DNA of 64,000 bases, from assembly GCA_023957475.1 (NCBI GenBank), contig JAMLHA010000009.1, forward strand, positions 62,001 through 126,000, read 5' to 3'. Positions 24,694 through 34,281 of this stretch are shown here, piece after piece. Source of the stretch: Crocinitomicaceae bacterium. Its GTDB lineage: Bacteria; Bacteroidota; Bacteroidia; Flavobacteriales_D; Crocinitomicaceae. Position 1 is the first letter of the stretch; each line of letters opens with the position of its first letter. The notes under the pieces are model-generated. The model saw only the letters and a list, made by a program, of their open reading frames with translations. It ran no database searches and was not told the origin of the DNA. A program made the position numbers and the translations under genes.

Positions 24694-27015
24694 TTAAAAC
24701 GCATTAAAATCGTCAAACGATAAATTTGTTGTGCTTTCTTTTTCTGAATCCAATTCTTTATTCGATATGATAAGGTTTTCTCTATTCAATGAAAGTTGAA
24801 TGGAATCTGATGAGGTTTTCTTGTTTAATTTATACAGACCTGTTTTTAACCCTTTTTCCCAACCATAAAAATGCATAGATGTTAATTTTCCGAAATCAGC
24901 ATTTTCCATAAAAATATTCATTGCTTGTGATTGGCAGATGAATGCTCCTCTATCAACAGCTAAGTCCAACACCGATTTTTGTGAAATCTCCCAAATGGTT
25001 TTGTAGGTGTTTCGAATCTTTTGTGGTATTCTATCGATGGATTGAATTGATCCGCTATTCATCAGTATTTTTTGACGCATTTCTTTATCCCACAATCCCT
25101 CAGTTATTAAATCTTTTAATAAATACTTATTGATAACAATGTATTCTCCATTGGATTTTCTTTTGATTGATAAATTCGATGCAAATGGCTCGATGTTTTC
25201 ATTGTATCCAAGTATTTGAGCTATTGATTCTGTAGAGATAATAGACACCAACAACGAATTTCGCACTCCATGTTCTTTAATGCCTTCTTTTAACGCTTGC
25301 CAATCCCATCGTGAACTTGGTTCTGCTTTCCAGAAATCAAATTGAAACAGACCTTTTGATAGAGGTGAACCTTTAAATTTGAAGTATTCACCATCTTCTG
25401 TGGCTAAATCTTTTGATGCTGTTAAAGAACTGTAATAAATCGTTTCAAAAATTTCTTTGTTAAGTTGTTTGGCTTTGTCAGAATCAAAGGCAATTCCCAT
25501 TAACGCAAATGTGTCTGCTAACCCAACAACTCCTATTCCCAATGGTCGATAATTTGTTCCATAATTTAAAGCCGCATCCAAGGGATAGGTGTTAACGTCA
25601 TAAATTTTATCTAAATTATAGGTCAACTGATACACCACTTCAAAGAGTTTTTCGTGGTTGAATTCATCTTTGTTGACAACAAACTTTGGTAGCGCGACTG
25701 AGCCAATATTGCACACGGCTACATCCTCTTTATCTACCGCCAATGTCAAGTTTGCACTGTTATTAGATGCTTTGACAACACCAATATTTAGTTGGTTGGA
25801 TTTTGTGTTAACAGCATCCTTGTACATGATATAAGGCAATCCTGTTTCTATTTGAGATTCCAAAATTTTAAACCATAAATCCTGTGCTTTGATTGTTTTA
25901 ACACCTTTACCTTCAGTTTCGTATTGTTTGTACAACTTTTCAAATGCTTTTCCATGTGTATTCGATAAATCAACACATTCTATTGGAGACATTAAAGTCC
26001 AATCTCCATTACTTTTTACTCGTTCCATGAATAAATCAGGAATCCATAAGGCATTATTAATGTTTCTTGTACTTAATTCTTCGTTTACATAGCTTTTTTT
26101 AATGTCCAAGAATTCAAAAATAGATTCATGCCAAGGCTCAATGTAAACAGAAAAACTATTGCGTTTTTTCTCATTGTGATTGGCTGTGTATTTTGCTGTT
26201 TCATTAAAAACTTGCAACATTGGAATAAGCCCATTTGATGCTTTTGAAGCTGTAACAGCATGCACGGCAATTCCCAATTCACCATTGGCTTGAGAAATTT
26301 GTGCTGCTGATTTCAAAGAATCATAGACTGTTGCAATAGAATTCTCTTTTATTGCAATGGAAAAACTTGATGATAATTGAGGTGTTGGTCTCCCAGCATG
26401 ATTTAACGTCGTAATATCATGTAAAAACCAACCTTCTGACATGTAATTGTATGTTTTAATTACTGATTGAATGTCTCTTTTATGAATTCCAACAGCCACA
26501 CGCATCAATAATTGTTGTGGACGTTCAACGATATGACCATCTAAACGCATTAGATAAGCATCTGCCAGTATTCTAAACCCAAGATAATCAAATTTAAAAT
26601 CTCGATCGTAAATAATTGTCGAATCTAACAGTTCTTTGTTGTCTTGTATGATGGTATAAACATCTTCTGCAATCAATGGGGTGTTTTCTCCTGTTTTTGT
26701 AGCTTTATTATTGTACAAATCTTCGATTACTTCAGAAAACGATTTTTTTGTTTCTTTGTGTAAATTGGATACAGCAATTCTGGAAGCCAACAAGGCGTAA
26801 TCTGGGTGTTCAATAGAGCGTGAAGAGGCTACATCTGCTGCTAAATTATCCAGATCCATTGTTGATATTCCATCATAAATCCCTTCTATAACTTTCATTG
26901 CTACAGATTCAGGAGAAACAATTGGATCAAGGCCATAACACATTTTCATGATTCGAGCCGTGATTTTGTCAAATTTAATAGCTTCCTTCTTTCCGTCTCT
27001 TTTGATTACGTACAT
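24694..27015 (-). CDS. Catalytically degenerate class I ribonucleotide reductase large-subunit homologue
   Basis: A 773-residue intact frame that aligns end to end with eukaryote-type NrdA/RRM1. The N-terminal ATP-cone (VIKRDG at 3-8, HPDYALLASRIAVSNLHK at 70-87) and the barrel are well kept. Family residues, by my manual comparison from memory with human RRM1: redox C218 is S217 (PQLSSS); N427-C429-E431 becomes N418-S420-N422 (SNNSAN); C444 is kept as C435; the relay Y737-Y738 becomes Y728-K729; phosphate loop PTAST becomes STESI (594-598); specificity D226 is N225; loop 1 is about 8 residues shorter; and the C-terminal Cys pair is absent (ends NLSFDDFNAF). Without the thiyl-radical cysteine, normal reduction is impossible. 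No nrdB is adjacent. I infer a pseudoenzyme under selection, perhaps nucleotide-sensing or regulatory. Confidence 0.9.
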   Translation of the reverse strand: MYVIKRDGKKEAIKFDKITARIMKMCYGLDPIVSPESVAMKVIEGIYDGISTMDLDNLAADVASSRSIEHPDYALLASRIAVSNLHKETKKSFSEVIEDLYNNKATKTGENTPLIAEDVYTIIQDNKELLDSTIIYDRDFKFDYLGFRILADAYLMRLDGHIVERPQQLLMRVAVGIHKRDIQSVIKTYNYMSEGWFLHDITTLNHAGRPTPQLSSSFSIAIKENSIATVYDSLKSAAQISQANGELGIAVHAVTASKASNGLIPMLQVFNETAKYTANHNEKKRNSFSVYIEPWHESIFEFLDIKKSYVNEELSTRNINNALWIPDLFMERVKSNGDWTLMSPIECVDLSNTHGKAFEKLYKQYETEGKGVKTIKAQDLWFKILESQIETGLPYIMYKDAVNTKSNQLNIGVVKASNNSANLTLAVDKEDVAVCNIGSVALPKFVVNKDEFNHEKLFEVVYQLTYNLDKIYDVNTYPLDAALNYGTNYRPLGIGVVGLADTFALMGIAFDSDKAKQLNKEIFETIYYSSLTASKDLATEDGEYFKFKGSPLSKGLFQFDFWKAEPSSRWDWQALKEGIKEHGVRNSLLVSIISTESIAQILGYNENIEPFASNLSIKRKSNGEYIVINKYLLKDLITEGLWDKEMRQKILMNSGSIQSIDRIPQKIRNTYKTIWEISQKSVLDLAVDRGAFICQSQAMNIFMENADFGKLTSMHFYGWEKGLKTGLYKLNKKTSSDSIQLSLNRENLIISNKELDSEKESTTNLSFDDFNAF

Positions 27016-27313
27016 ACCAATTTATCTTTAAAATTCTAATATTTTTCTTTTAATAAGGTCTCTTTGGCCGGCTTTTTCAGTATAGAATTGATTTATCAAC
27101 CAAAGGGCTTACAAAAATTGATAAAATTTCGACCAATCGCAATTAAAGAAATTCACATCTTATAAATGGTTTTCAACATTCTATTTACAAATCGTTTATT
27201 ATGAATAGATAGAAGGGTTTTAAACAGTTGACGAAAGATATTCACACAAACTAAATCTTTGTGTTAATTGTTTTTTATTATTTCTTTACATTTGTCCTCA
27301 TACACTTGATTGA
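27016..27313. other. Divergent intergenic region between the NrdA-like gene and comF
   Basis: 298 bp of AT-rich sequence. It has one -7 box for comF. I found no exact -7 box for the NrdA-like gene, no nrdB and no NrdR-type palindrome pair that I could recognise. Confidence 0.5.
27287..27294 (+). promoter_or_regulatory. -7 promoter box for comF
   Basis: TACATTTG matches TAnnTTTG, 19 bp before the ATG at 27314. The nearest TTG is 16 bp upstream, slightly shorter than usual. Confidence 0.5.
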
Positions 27314-28045
27314 ATGGCTGTTTTTAAAGGAAATAAGGGAGTTTTTGTAGCTTTTAAGCAATACCTTGATGGGTTTACACACTTATTGTTTCCTTCCAAC
27401 TGTGTTGTTTGTCAGACAGAGCTGAGTCAGAATGAAAAAATATGTTGCTCCATTTGTTTTTCGGAACTGACATTGACGCATTTTGAAAATTCTGATGAAA
27501 CAACAGAGTTGGATCAATTGTTTTGGGGAAGAGTTCCAATAACAGCCACTCACTCCATGTTGTATTATGAAAAAACAAATAATAGTAAACCTATTTTAAC
27601 CGCTCTAAAGTATAAAAACAGGCCAGATGTGGGTGTGTTTTTTGGAAGAATGCTTGGAAATCAACTAAAAAACAACCCTAAGTTCTCCTCCATTGATGCA
27701 CTAATCCCAGTTCCAATTCACCGCAAAAAGCGGTATATAAGAGGATACAATCAAAGTGAACAAATTGTAAAAGGAATTGTTCAAACTTGGAATGTTCACA
27801 AGGATTTTAAAATTTTGGAAAGAAATAAGCATACGGGCAGTCAAACCAAATTAAATCGGTTTAATCGCTGGGATAATGCCGAGGGTCTTTTTACACCAGA
27901 TACATCAATCAATAAATACAAGCACATTGCTTTAGTAGATGATGTTATTACTACAGGATCTACATTGGAAGCAATTACAAAGCGTATTTTTGATGTTGCT
28001 CCAGAAATAAAAGTGAGTATTATTAGTTTAGCATTGGCAAAATGA
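27314..28045 (+). CDS. comF: ComF-family phosphoribosyltransferase-like protein
   Basis: A 243-residue protein with an N-terminal zinc-finger-like pair (CVVCQTEL, then CCSICFSEL, residues 26-53) and a C-terminal PRTase fold with the PRPP-loop HIALVDDVITTGSTLEA near residue 202. An IPVPIHRKKRYIRGYNQSEQ segment typical of ComF is near 130. ComF proteins take part in DNA uptake during natural transformation in some bacteria; their function elsewhere is less clear. Its stop overlaps the next gene by 4 bp. Confidence 0.92.
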   Translation: MAVFKGNKGVFVAFKQYLDGFTHLLFPSNCVVCQTELSQNEKICCSICFSELTLTHFENSDETTELDQLFWGRVPITATHSMLYYEKTNNSKPILTALKYKNRPDVGVFFGRMLGNQLKNNPKFSSIDALIPVPIHRKKRYIRGYNQSEQIVKGIVQTWNVHKDFKILERNKHTGSQTKLNRFNRWDNAEGLFTPDTSINKYKHIALVDDVITTGSTLEAITKRIFDVAPEIKVSIISLALAK

Positions 28046-29085
28046 AAAAAATATTAGTTGTTGGAGGTGGAATAGCAGGAAGTTGCCTGAGTTATCAGTT
28101 AGCAAAGAGAAATTGCGTAGTTACACTGATGGATAGTGGAACAAATGTCAGCACTAAGGTTGCGGGAGGAGTCATTATTCCTTTGGTGTTTAGACGAATG
28201 ACCAAAAGTTGGCGTATTGATGATTTTCTACCTTATGCAAAGAGTTTTTACCAGCAATTGGAAGATGGTTTTGACACAACTATTCTTTATCCGATGCCTT
28301 TGCGTCGATTCTTTTCTTCACTACAAGAAAGAAATTATTGGTTAACACGACAACATTCCGATGAATTTTCCAATTATATGTCACCTATTTCAGAAGAGGA
28401 CGAATCGGTTTTCCCTTATGCAAATAAGTTTGGATCGGGGAGGGTAAAAGAATGTTATAGGGTTGATGCAGAATCTTTGTTAAATGCATTAAAAATTAAA
28501 TCATCGTTCCAACTCATTCAAGAAACAGTTGATTATTCTCAAATTAACGCAGAAAAGGGTTCTTATAAAAACGAGGTATATGATTGTATCGTTTTTTGTG
28601 AAGGTTATCAAGCAAACGACAATCCATGGTTTAACTACTTGCCGGTGGATCCAACAAAAGGAGAAGTGTTAACTGTAAAAGTAGATGGATTGTCAGAAAC
28701 AGAAGTATTGAATAGAAAATGTTCTGCTGCATTTGTTGGAAATGGAGCATACAAAGTAGGAGCCACCTATGTTTGGCATACAGCAAATACGATTATTACA
28801 GAAGAAGGTAAACAGGAGTTGTTGGATCACTTAAATTGTCTAACAGAACACCCAGCCACTGTAGTCGATCAAGTTGCAGGTATTCGACCTACAACTATTG
28901 ACAGAAGGCCTTTAATGGGGTTTCATCCTGAACACAATAAATTAGCTGTTTTTAATGGTTTAGGTGCAAAGGGATTTTTGCTTGCACCGTTGTTATCCGA
29001 GGAGATGAGTGCTTATTTATTGGATAATAAAGTGTTAGATAAAGAATGTGTTTTGACCCGATTAAAAACTACCTCAGCAAATTGA
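28042..29085 (+). CDS. FAD-dependent oxidoreductase (DAO family)
   Basis: A 347-residue flavoprotein. The N-terminal Rossmann motif is ILVVGGGIAGSCLSYQLAKR with the acidic end of strand 2 (LMDSG). A DAO-type C-terminus is visible in VAGIRPTTIDRRPLMGFHP and NGLGAKGFLLAP near 288-316, the FAD-contact motif. The family oxidises amino acids or similar amines; the substrate is not evident. It is translated in overlap with comF (ATGA) and converges with the T9SS protein gene. Confidence 0.87.
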   Translation: MKKILVVGGGIAGSCLSYQLAKRNCVVTLMDSGTNVSTKVAGGVIIPLVFRRMTKSWRIDDFLPYAKSFYQQLEDGFDTTILYPMPLRRFFSSLQERNYWLTRQHSDEFSNYMSPISEEDESVFPYANKFGSGRVKECYRVDAESLLNALKIKSSFQLIQETVDYSQINAEKGSYKNEVYDCIVFCEGYQANDNPWFNYLPVDPTKGEVLTVKVDGLSETEVLNRKCSAAFVGNGAYKVGATYVWHTANTIITEEGKQELLDHLNCLTEHPATVVDQVAGIRPTTIDRRPLMGFHPEHNKLAVFNGLGAKGFLLAPLLSEEMSAYLLDNKVLDKECVLTRLKTTSAN

Positions 29086-31474
29086 TGTGACCAACTAAAA
29101 ATCCTTCAACCCCTTGTTTGGAAGTATAGCTAATTTTGTAGGTATAAGTTCCGTCTTGTATAGGTCCTTTTTTATAAGCACCATCCCATATAAAGTTCAC
29201 TTCATCTGATTTGAATATTTGTTCACCCCAACGGTCGTAAATAGTAACGGTTAAGTTTTTAATATTAACAGTTGAAACACGAAATACATCGTTGATCCCA
29301 TCTTCATTTGGTGTAAATGAATTGGGAACATAAATATAATATTCTTCTAAAATGGTAATTGTCTTAGCAATCGTATCTTTACAACCTTTGTCATCTGTAG
29401 CAATTAATACAACGGTATAATTCCCCGGATTGTCATAGAGATGTGTAGGATGAACCACCGTAGAAGAATCACCATCTCCAAAAGTCCATTCATAAGAAGT
29501 TGCATTGACACTCAGATTCTGAAAGGTTAAATCAATATTATTGAAAGGCACATTGCTTATCATGTTAAAATTAGCAGTTGGTTTTACAACATTTATTCTC
29601 ACTCTTTGCGCAACGCTAAATGTTTGACATTCATCGGAAACAACCACCATATAATCTGTTGTTTTATAAGGATTTACCCAAACACTTGATGTGGTTTCAC
29701 CACTGTGAGGCCAATGATAGTAGTATTGACCATAACCACCTGTAACTGTTGCGGTTATCAAAACAGAATCTCCTGGGCAAACATCCACACTTGGACTAAG
29801 AGTGAGTATTAATGGTGGACTTATAACTGTATATGTAACACTATCGGTCTGTGTTAATCCACAATTATCAGTTACTTCAACAATATAGGTTGTTGTTTTG
29901 GCAGGTGTAACTAATTGAGTAGTTTGCGTACCAAGAATCGCACCTTGATCGGATGTCCATTGGTATTGATAACCACCAAATCCACCGCTAGCAGTAACAG
30001 ATAAAGTTGCAGGAATATATGGACAGAGTTCAATAATATCGGCAGAACCTGTTAATGATATTGGTGTATAACTTGGAACAGAAACAACAATTTGTTGGGT
30101 AACCGGTTGTTGAAAACACTGATCTGTTACCGTTAAAGAAAAAATAGTTGTTGAAGTTGGAGAAACAGTAATTGAAGGGGTCGTTTCGCCAGTACTCCAC
30201 AGATATTGATAGGGAGTTGTCCCACCATTTACAGCAGATTGAATCACAACATTATCTCCAGGGCAAGACATCTCTCCAACAGAAAGCATAAAAGATACAG
30301 GATCAATATCTTGTATAAATAATTCTAATTCTTTTGTTCGAGGGTCGCCACAGTTATCTAAGTAATCCAATTTCAAAACAATATTTTCTTCACCTTCTGT
30401 AATAGCATCCACTAAAGAAGTGAGGTCAAACTCAGTAAAAGTTTGTCCAGCAGGAATTGTAACCGAATTAGGTACTTGATAATCTACTCCATTAGTTGCT
30501 GTGCCTCCAGTTGGTGTAATACTAATAGTCATAGGTGAATTAATATTACAATTGGTGCGTTCAACTTTAATTTTTGCTTTACCACAAGGCTCGGCCATAG
30601 CTTTAGGGTTGAGAGGGTTTGGGTTTTCTATTGTGTGAGAAACCTTTAAAGGATCATTTGCTTTAAAACTTTTTGCTTCCAAGAATATCCCTGAATCCCA
30701 TATTGCATCTCCAACATCAGCTATTGCCAAAACAAGGTGATAAGTTACACCACACTGCACTTTTGCTTTTGCAGTTAGCACTCTTGTAAATCCATCGTAT
30801 TGGATGTAAGCATTGCTACTATTATAAGGTGCCTCAGTGCCATTTCCGTTAGGAACATAGTATTGAGGATTGCTAGCAGCAGTTATTGGCACACCTTGTG
30901 CAGGTTGACTATTTCCATTGTTAACATTGTTGATTGCTACAACACTTCCATTTGGTAAGCGGGCAATATTTTGCTGACCTGCAAATCCTGGTCCAGAAAT
31001 ATAGAATCCAAATACATCATTAAATTGTGATCCAACCCATTCTGGGTATTCTTCGGAACCAAATACATACCTAAACTCAATTGAATCAGAGCAGGTTGAA
31101 AAATCAAATTGAAGCACCGAGGCATTGTATGTTTGCTTACCTACAGTGGTAGTGAGCAATGAATAACCAGGAGAGCCATTATCGTATCCTGAACTTCCAG
31201 AATTGTTTGGCCCAATAGGACCATTGGAGTTACCTAAAATAGTACCAGTTGTCATTACAATACCTTTTGCGATACCTAGGTTAGTTCCTGTAGCATCAAA
31301 AGAACCAATTGCACTTGCTCCACCTTGAAAAGAGATATTGGTTACAGTTATACCTGGATCCCCTAAAAGTACGTTTTGAACCAGAGTTATGGGGCTTTGA
31401 ACTACGGTTGTAAGTTGAGACATTCCCCAAAAAGTGGGAAAACAAACTAAAAATAGATGTAATAAATGTCTCAT
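29069..31474 (-). CDS. T9SS type B (gliding motility C-terminal domain) surface protein with choice-of-anchor L domain
   Basis: An 801-residue secreted protein; I start at the ATG at 31474 (MRHLLHLFLVCFPTFWGMSQ, a signal peptide). The N-terminal third is a choice-of-anchor L domain (ITVTNISFQGG, then FRYVFGSEEYPEW and NDVFGFYISGPG). A Calx-beta-like segment (ATNGVDYQVPNSVTIPAGQT) follows, then Ig-like modules, then a PKD domain (YEWTFGDGDSSTVVHPTHLY). The tail YVPNSFTPNEDGINDVFR followed by IYDRWGEQIFKS is the type B sorting signal read by the T9SS. It is probably attached to or released at the cell surface. The 3' end overlaps the FAD gene's 3' end by 17 bp (convergent). Confidence 0.93.
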   Translation of the reverse strand: MRHLLHLFLVCFPTFWGMSQLTTVVQSPITLVQNVLLGDPGITVTNISFQGGASAIGSFDATGTNLGIAKGIVMTTGTILGNSNGPIGPNNSGSSGYDNGSPGYSLLTTTVGKQTYNASVLQFDFSTCSDSIEFRYVFGSEEYPEWVGSQFNDVFGFYISGPGFAGQQNIARLPNGSVVAINNVNNGNSQPAQGVPITAASNPQYYVPNGNGTEAPYNSSNAYIQYDGFTRVLTAKAKVQCGVTYHLVLAIADVGDAIWDSGIFLEAKSFKANDPLKVSHTIENPNPLNPKAMAEPCGKAKIKVERTNCNINSPMTISITPTGGTATNGVDYQVPNSVTIPAGQTFTEFDLTSLVDAITEGEENIVLKLDYLDNCGDPRTKELELFIQDIDPVSFMLSVGEMSCPGDNVVIQSAVNGGTTPYQYLWSTGETTPSITVSPTSTTIFSLTVTDQCFQQPVTQQIVVSVPSYTPISLTGSADIIELCPYIPATLSVTASGGFGGYQYQWTSDQGAILGTQTTQLVTPAKTTTYIVEVTDNCGLTQTDSVTYTVISPPLILTLSPSVDVCPGDSVLITATVTGGYGQYYYHWPHSGETTSSVWVNPYKTTDYMVVVSDECQTFSVAQRVRINVVKPTANFNMISNVPFNNIDLTFQNLSVNATSYEWTFGDGDSSTVVHPTHLYDNPGNYTVVLIATDDKGCKDTIAKTITILEEYYIYVPNSFTPNEDGINDVFRVSTVNIKNLTVTIYDRWGEQIFKSDEVNFIWDGAYKKGPIQDGTYTYKISYTSKQGVEGFLVGHINLLR

Positions 31475-31638
31475 ACAATATATAATACGCAAAAATAATG
31501 AAAACGTTTGTTTTAAATTGTACAAAAGTTGTGCCGAAAAACAAAAAAAATGTTAATAACGATATATTTAGGTCTTTTATTTGAATTATTTTTTTGTTTT
31601 TAATTGGAATTAAATTAAAAAAGTTTCACTTTTGAAAG

Positions 31639-32475
31639 ATGAAAAAACTGAAACAGTGGTTGACTGATTGGAAAAAGCAATTCAAATTTGCTATATATGA
31701 CCCCACCAATTTTAGTGAATTATTTGGTTTTACAACATCAAAAGTGCGTATTGTTTCTTTTGTAACCTTAATCGTTATCTTTTTCATTGCTTTTACATCC
31801 ATCATTATCATAAAAACACCTATTGGAAGAGTATTGATTGGATCTGAAAAAATTCCATCAAAAAAAGAAATCATTAAACAGCAAAAGAAAATTGATTCAT
31901 TGGCAAGGCGTGTAGATGCACAAGAATTATACATCAATGGTTTTAAAAAATTACTAATTGGAGAATTTGATGAGGATACAACTGTTGTTTCTTCAACTGT
32001 TATTGATTTGAAATTGAATCAAATTGATACAAATCCAAGTGAAGCTGAAACAAAAATAGAAGAAACAGTTAAAGCAAATCAACGAACTTCAACTAATCAA
32101 AGTAATGAGTACACTCATTTCCTTACTCCGGTAAAAGGAAAAATTAGCCAGCATTTTAATAAAAAATACAAATCGATCAATATTACAGCTCTCGAAGGAA
32201 CCTATTTTTATGCTTGTCTATCTGGAACAGTTGTTTATTCTGATTACTCTCCTTTAGATGGCAATGTTATTATTATTGAACATCCCAACAACTATTTATC
32301 CGTTTATAAACATGCAAAAACAACGTTAAAAAAAGCAGGTGATAAAGTTAGAGTGGGCGATATAATTGGAGTTGTAGGAAAAATTGGAATGAATAGTGTG
32401 GAATCGTTTCTACATTTTGAATTGTGGTACAATCAACAACCAATTAATCCAGAAGATTATATTGATTTTGAATAA
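31639..32475 (+). CDS. M23/LytM-type protein with degenerate zinc site
   Basis: A 278-residue membrane-anchored protein: a cytoplasmic N-terminus, one helix at about 35-60, a coiled segment (75-105), and a C-terminal M23 domain (160-275). Family members cut peptidoglycan with zinc held by H-x3-D and H-x-H. Here the H-x3-D site reads Y177-K-S-I-N181 and the H-x-H site reads F257-L-H259, so three of four ligands are gone; the YKH motif (H225) stays. Otherwise the domain is well conserved (GNVIIIEHPNNYLSVYKHAK). By analogy with EnvC and NlpD, an inactive LytM domain may activate or tether a real cell-wall hydrolase. It converges with uvrC. Confidence 0.85.
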   Translation: MKKLKQWLTDWKKQFKFAIYDPTNFSELFGFTTSKVRIVSFVTLIVIFFIAFTSIIIIKTPIGRVLIGSEKIPSKKEIIKQQKKIDSLARRVDAQELYINGFKKLLIGEFDEDTTVVSSTVIDLKLNQIDTNPSEAETKIEETVKANQRTSTNQSNEYTHFLTPVKGKISQHFNKKYKSINITALEGTYFYACLSGTVVYSDYSPLDGNVIIIEHPNNYLSVYKHAKTTLKKAGDKVRVGDIIGVVGKIGMNSVESFLHFELWYNQQPINPEDYIDFE

Positions 32476-32480
32476 GTTTT

Positions 32481-34277
32481 TTATTTTGTAAAAGCTTCTT
32501 TTACAATAGTAGCTTTCGATTTTCCAATGACTGCCGTTAATTCTTCTAAGGTTGCACTTTTAATATTACTAACCGTTTTAAATTTTTTCATTAAAACGAC
32601 TTGTGTTTTTTCGCCAATCCCTTCTATTTTCATCAATTGTGATTGAATAGCTGCTTTGCTCCGTTTGTTTCGGTGACGGGTGATGCCAAAACGATGGGCT
32701 TCATCTCTCAAATGTTGGATTACCTTTAAACTTTCCGATTTTTTATTAATGTATAACGGATATGAATCTCCTGGGAAAAAGATTTCTTCTAGTTTTTTGG
32801 CAATACCTACTATGGCAACTTTTCCTCTCAAACCTAATTCTTCTAAAACTTTAACAGCTGATGAAAGCTGTCCTTTCCCTCCATCTATCACGATTAGTTG
32901 GGGAAGCGGTTGATCTTCATCTAACATGCGGCGATAACGTCTAAATACCACTTCTTCCATTGTTGCAAAATCATTTGGGCCTTCAACTGTTTTGACATTA
33001 AAAATGCGGTAATCGCTCTTACTTGGTTTGGCATTTTTAAAAACAACACAAGCTGAAACAGGATTACTTCCTTGAATATTAGAGTTATCAAAACATTCGA
33101 TATGAACAGGTAATTCTTTCAACCTAAAATCTTTTTTAATTTGCTCTAAAATTCGTTCAGTAGCTTTCTCCGGACTTTTTAATAGTTCTTTTTTTCGTTT
33201 TTCCAATCGGTAGTAAGTTGCATTTCTTTTAGAAAGTTCTACTAAACTTTTTTTATCGCCGATTTTGGGAACGGTAACTTTGATGTTGTCAATCGTGCAT
33301 TGGAATGATTCTTCCACCAAAACCTCTTTTGATTGACTATTGAATTGATTGCGCATTCTAAACAATACATAGTTCAATATTTCGTCATTTGTTTCATCAA
33401 GTTTTGTTTTAACTTCTGTTGTAAAACCATGAACAATTGCGCCTTTGTGAATGACAAGGTAGTTGACAAATCTCGATTTTTCATCTTCCACCATCGTGAT
33501 TACATCCACCTCATGAATGGTTGGCGAAACAATGGTTGATTTTGATTGAAAACGTTGAATAATTTCTAGCCGCTCTTTGACTTTTTGTGCTTCTTCAAAA
33601 GCATAATTTGCTGCCAGATCCTTCATTTGGTTTTTTAGCATCCCAATTGTAGAAGCAGTATTGCCTTTCAGAATGCTTTCAATTGCGTCTATTTGCTCTT
33701 GATAGGATTCTAATGACTGTTTTCCGATGCAAGGAGCTAGGCAATTACCAATGAAATACTCCAAACAAGGTTTGTATTTTTTTTCTGCAATTTTTTTAGG
33801 GGTTAAATCCAATGAGCAAGTCCGCAATGGGTATAAATCACGAATTAATTCTAATAGTGTATTGATAACCTTCACACTTGAATAAGGTCCGTAATAAGTT
33901 GAACCATCTTTTATCACATTTCTTGTAATGAAAACACGAGGAAATGGTTCTTTTTTAATACAAATCCAAGGATAAGTCTTATCATCTTTGAGTTGTATAT
34001 TGTATTTAGGTTGGTATTCTTTTATTAAATTGTTTTCTAATAGTAAGGCATCCAATTCCGTATCAACAACAATATAGCGCAAATCACGGATGGAACGAAC
34101 CAATATTTTTGTTTTTGCATTGTCTTGATTTTTTGAAAAGTATGAGCTAACTCGTTTTTTGAGGTCTTTTGCTTTGCCAACATAAATGATTTCGCCTTTG
34201 TCATTAAAATATTGATAGACACCAGGCTTGTTTGGTAACAACTTTACTTTTTCCAATAAATCAGAAATGTTTTGCAT
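32481..34277 (-). CDS. uvrC: UvrABC excision nuclease subunit C
   Basis: A 598-residue UvrC, the nuclease that makes both incisions around UvrB-marked DNA damage. The GIY-YIG domain is at the N-terminus (GVYQYFNDKGEIIYVGKAKD near 18-38), the UVR motif that binds UvrB is near 205-240, the RNase H-like nuclease half follows (ECFDNSNIQG, VIDGGKGQL), and a helix-hairpin-helix pair is at the end (IEGIGEKTQVVLMKKF). It is intact and of normal length. Its -7 box lies almost against the start codon. Confidence 0.96.
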   Translation of the reverse strand: MQNISDLLEKVKLLPNKPGVYQYFNDKGEIIYVGKAKDLKKRVSSYFSKNQDNAKTKILVRSIRDLRYIVVDTELDALLLENNLIKEYQPKYNIQLKDDKTYPWICIKKEPFPRVFITRNVIKDGSTYYGPYSSVKVINTLLELIRDLYPLRTCSLDLTPKKIAEKKYKPCLEYFIGNCLAPCIGKQSLESYQEQIDAIESILKGNTASTIGMLKNQMKDLAANYAFEEAQKVKERLEIIQRFQSKSTIVSPTIHEVDVITMVEDEKSRFVNYLVIHKGAIVHGFTTEVKTKLDETNDEILNYVLFRMRNQFNSQSKEVLVEESFQCTIDNIKVTVPKIGDKKSLVELSKRNATYYRLEKRKKELLKSPEKATERILEQIKKDFRLKELPVHIECFDNSNIQGSNPVSACVVFKNAKPSKSDYRIFNVKTVEGPNDFATMEEVVFRRYRRMLDEDQPLPQLIVIDGGKGQLSSAVKVLEELGLRGKVAIVGIAKKLEEIFFPGDSYPLYINKKSESLKVIQHLRDEAHRFGITRHRNKRSKAAIQSQLMKIEGIGEKTQVVLMKKFKTVSNIKSATLEELTAVIGKSKATIVKEAFTK

Positions 34278-34281
34278 AAAA

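Noticed and set aside
27016..27313. nrdB or small-subunit gene next to the NrdA-like gene
   Set aside because: No ORF of suitable size or diiron motif is present on either side.
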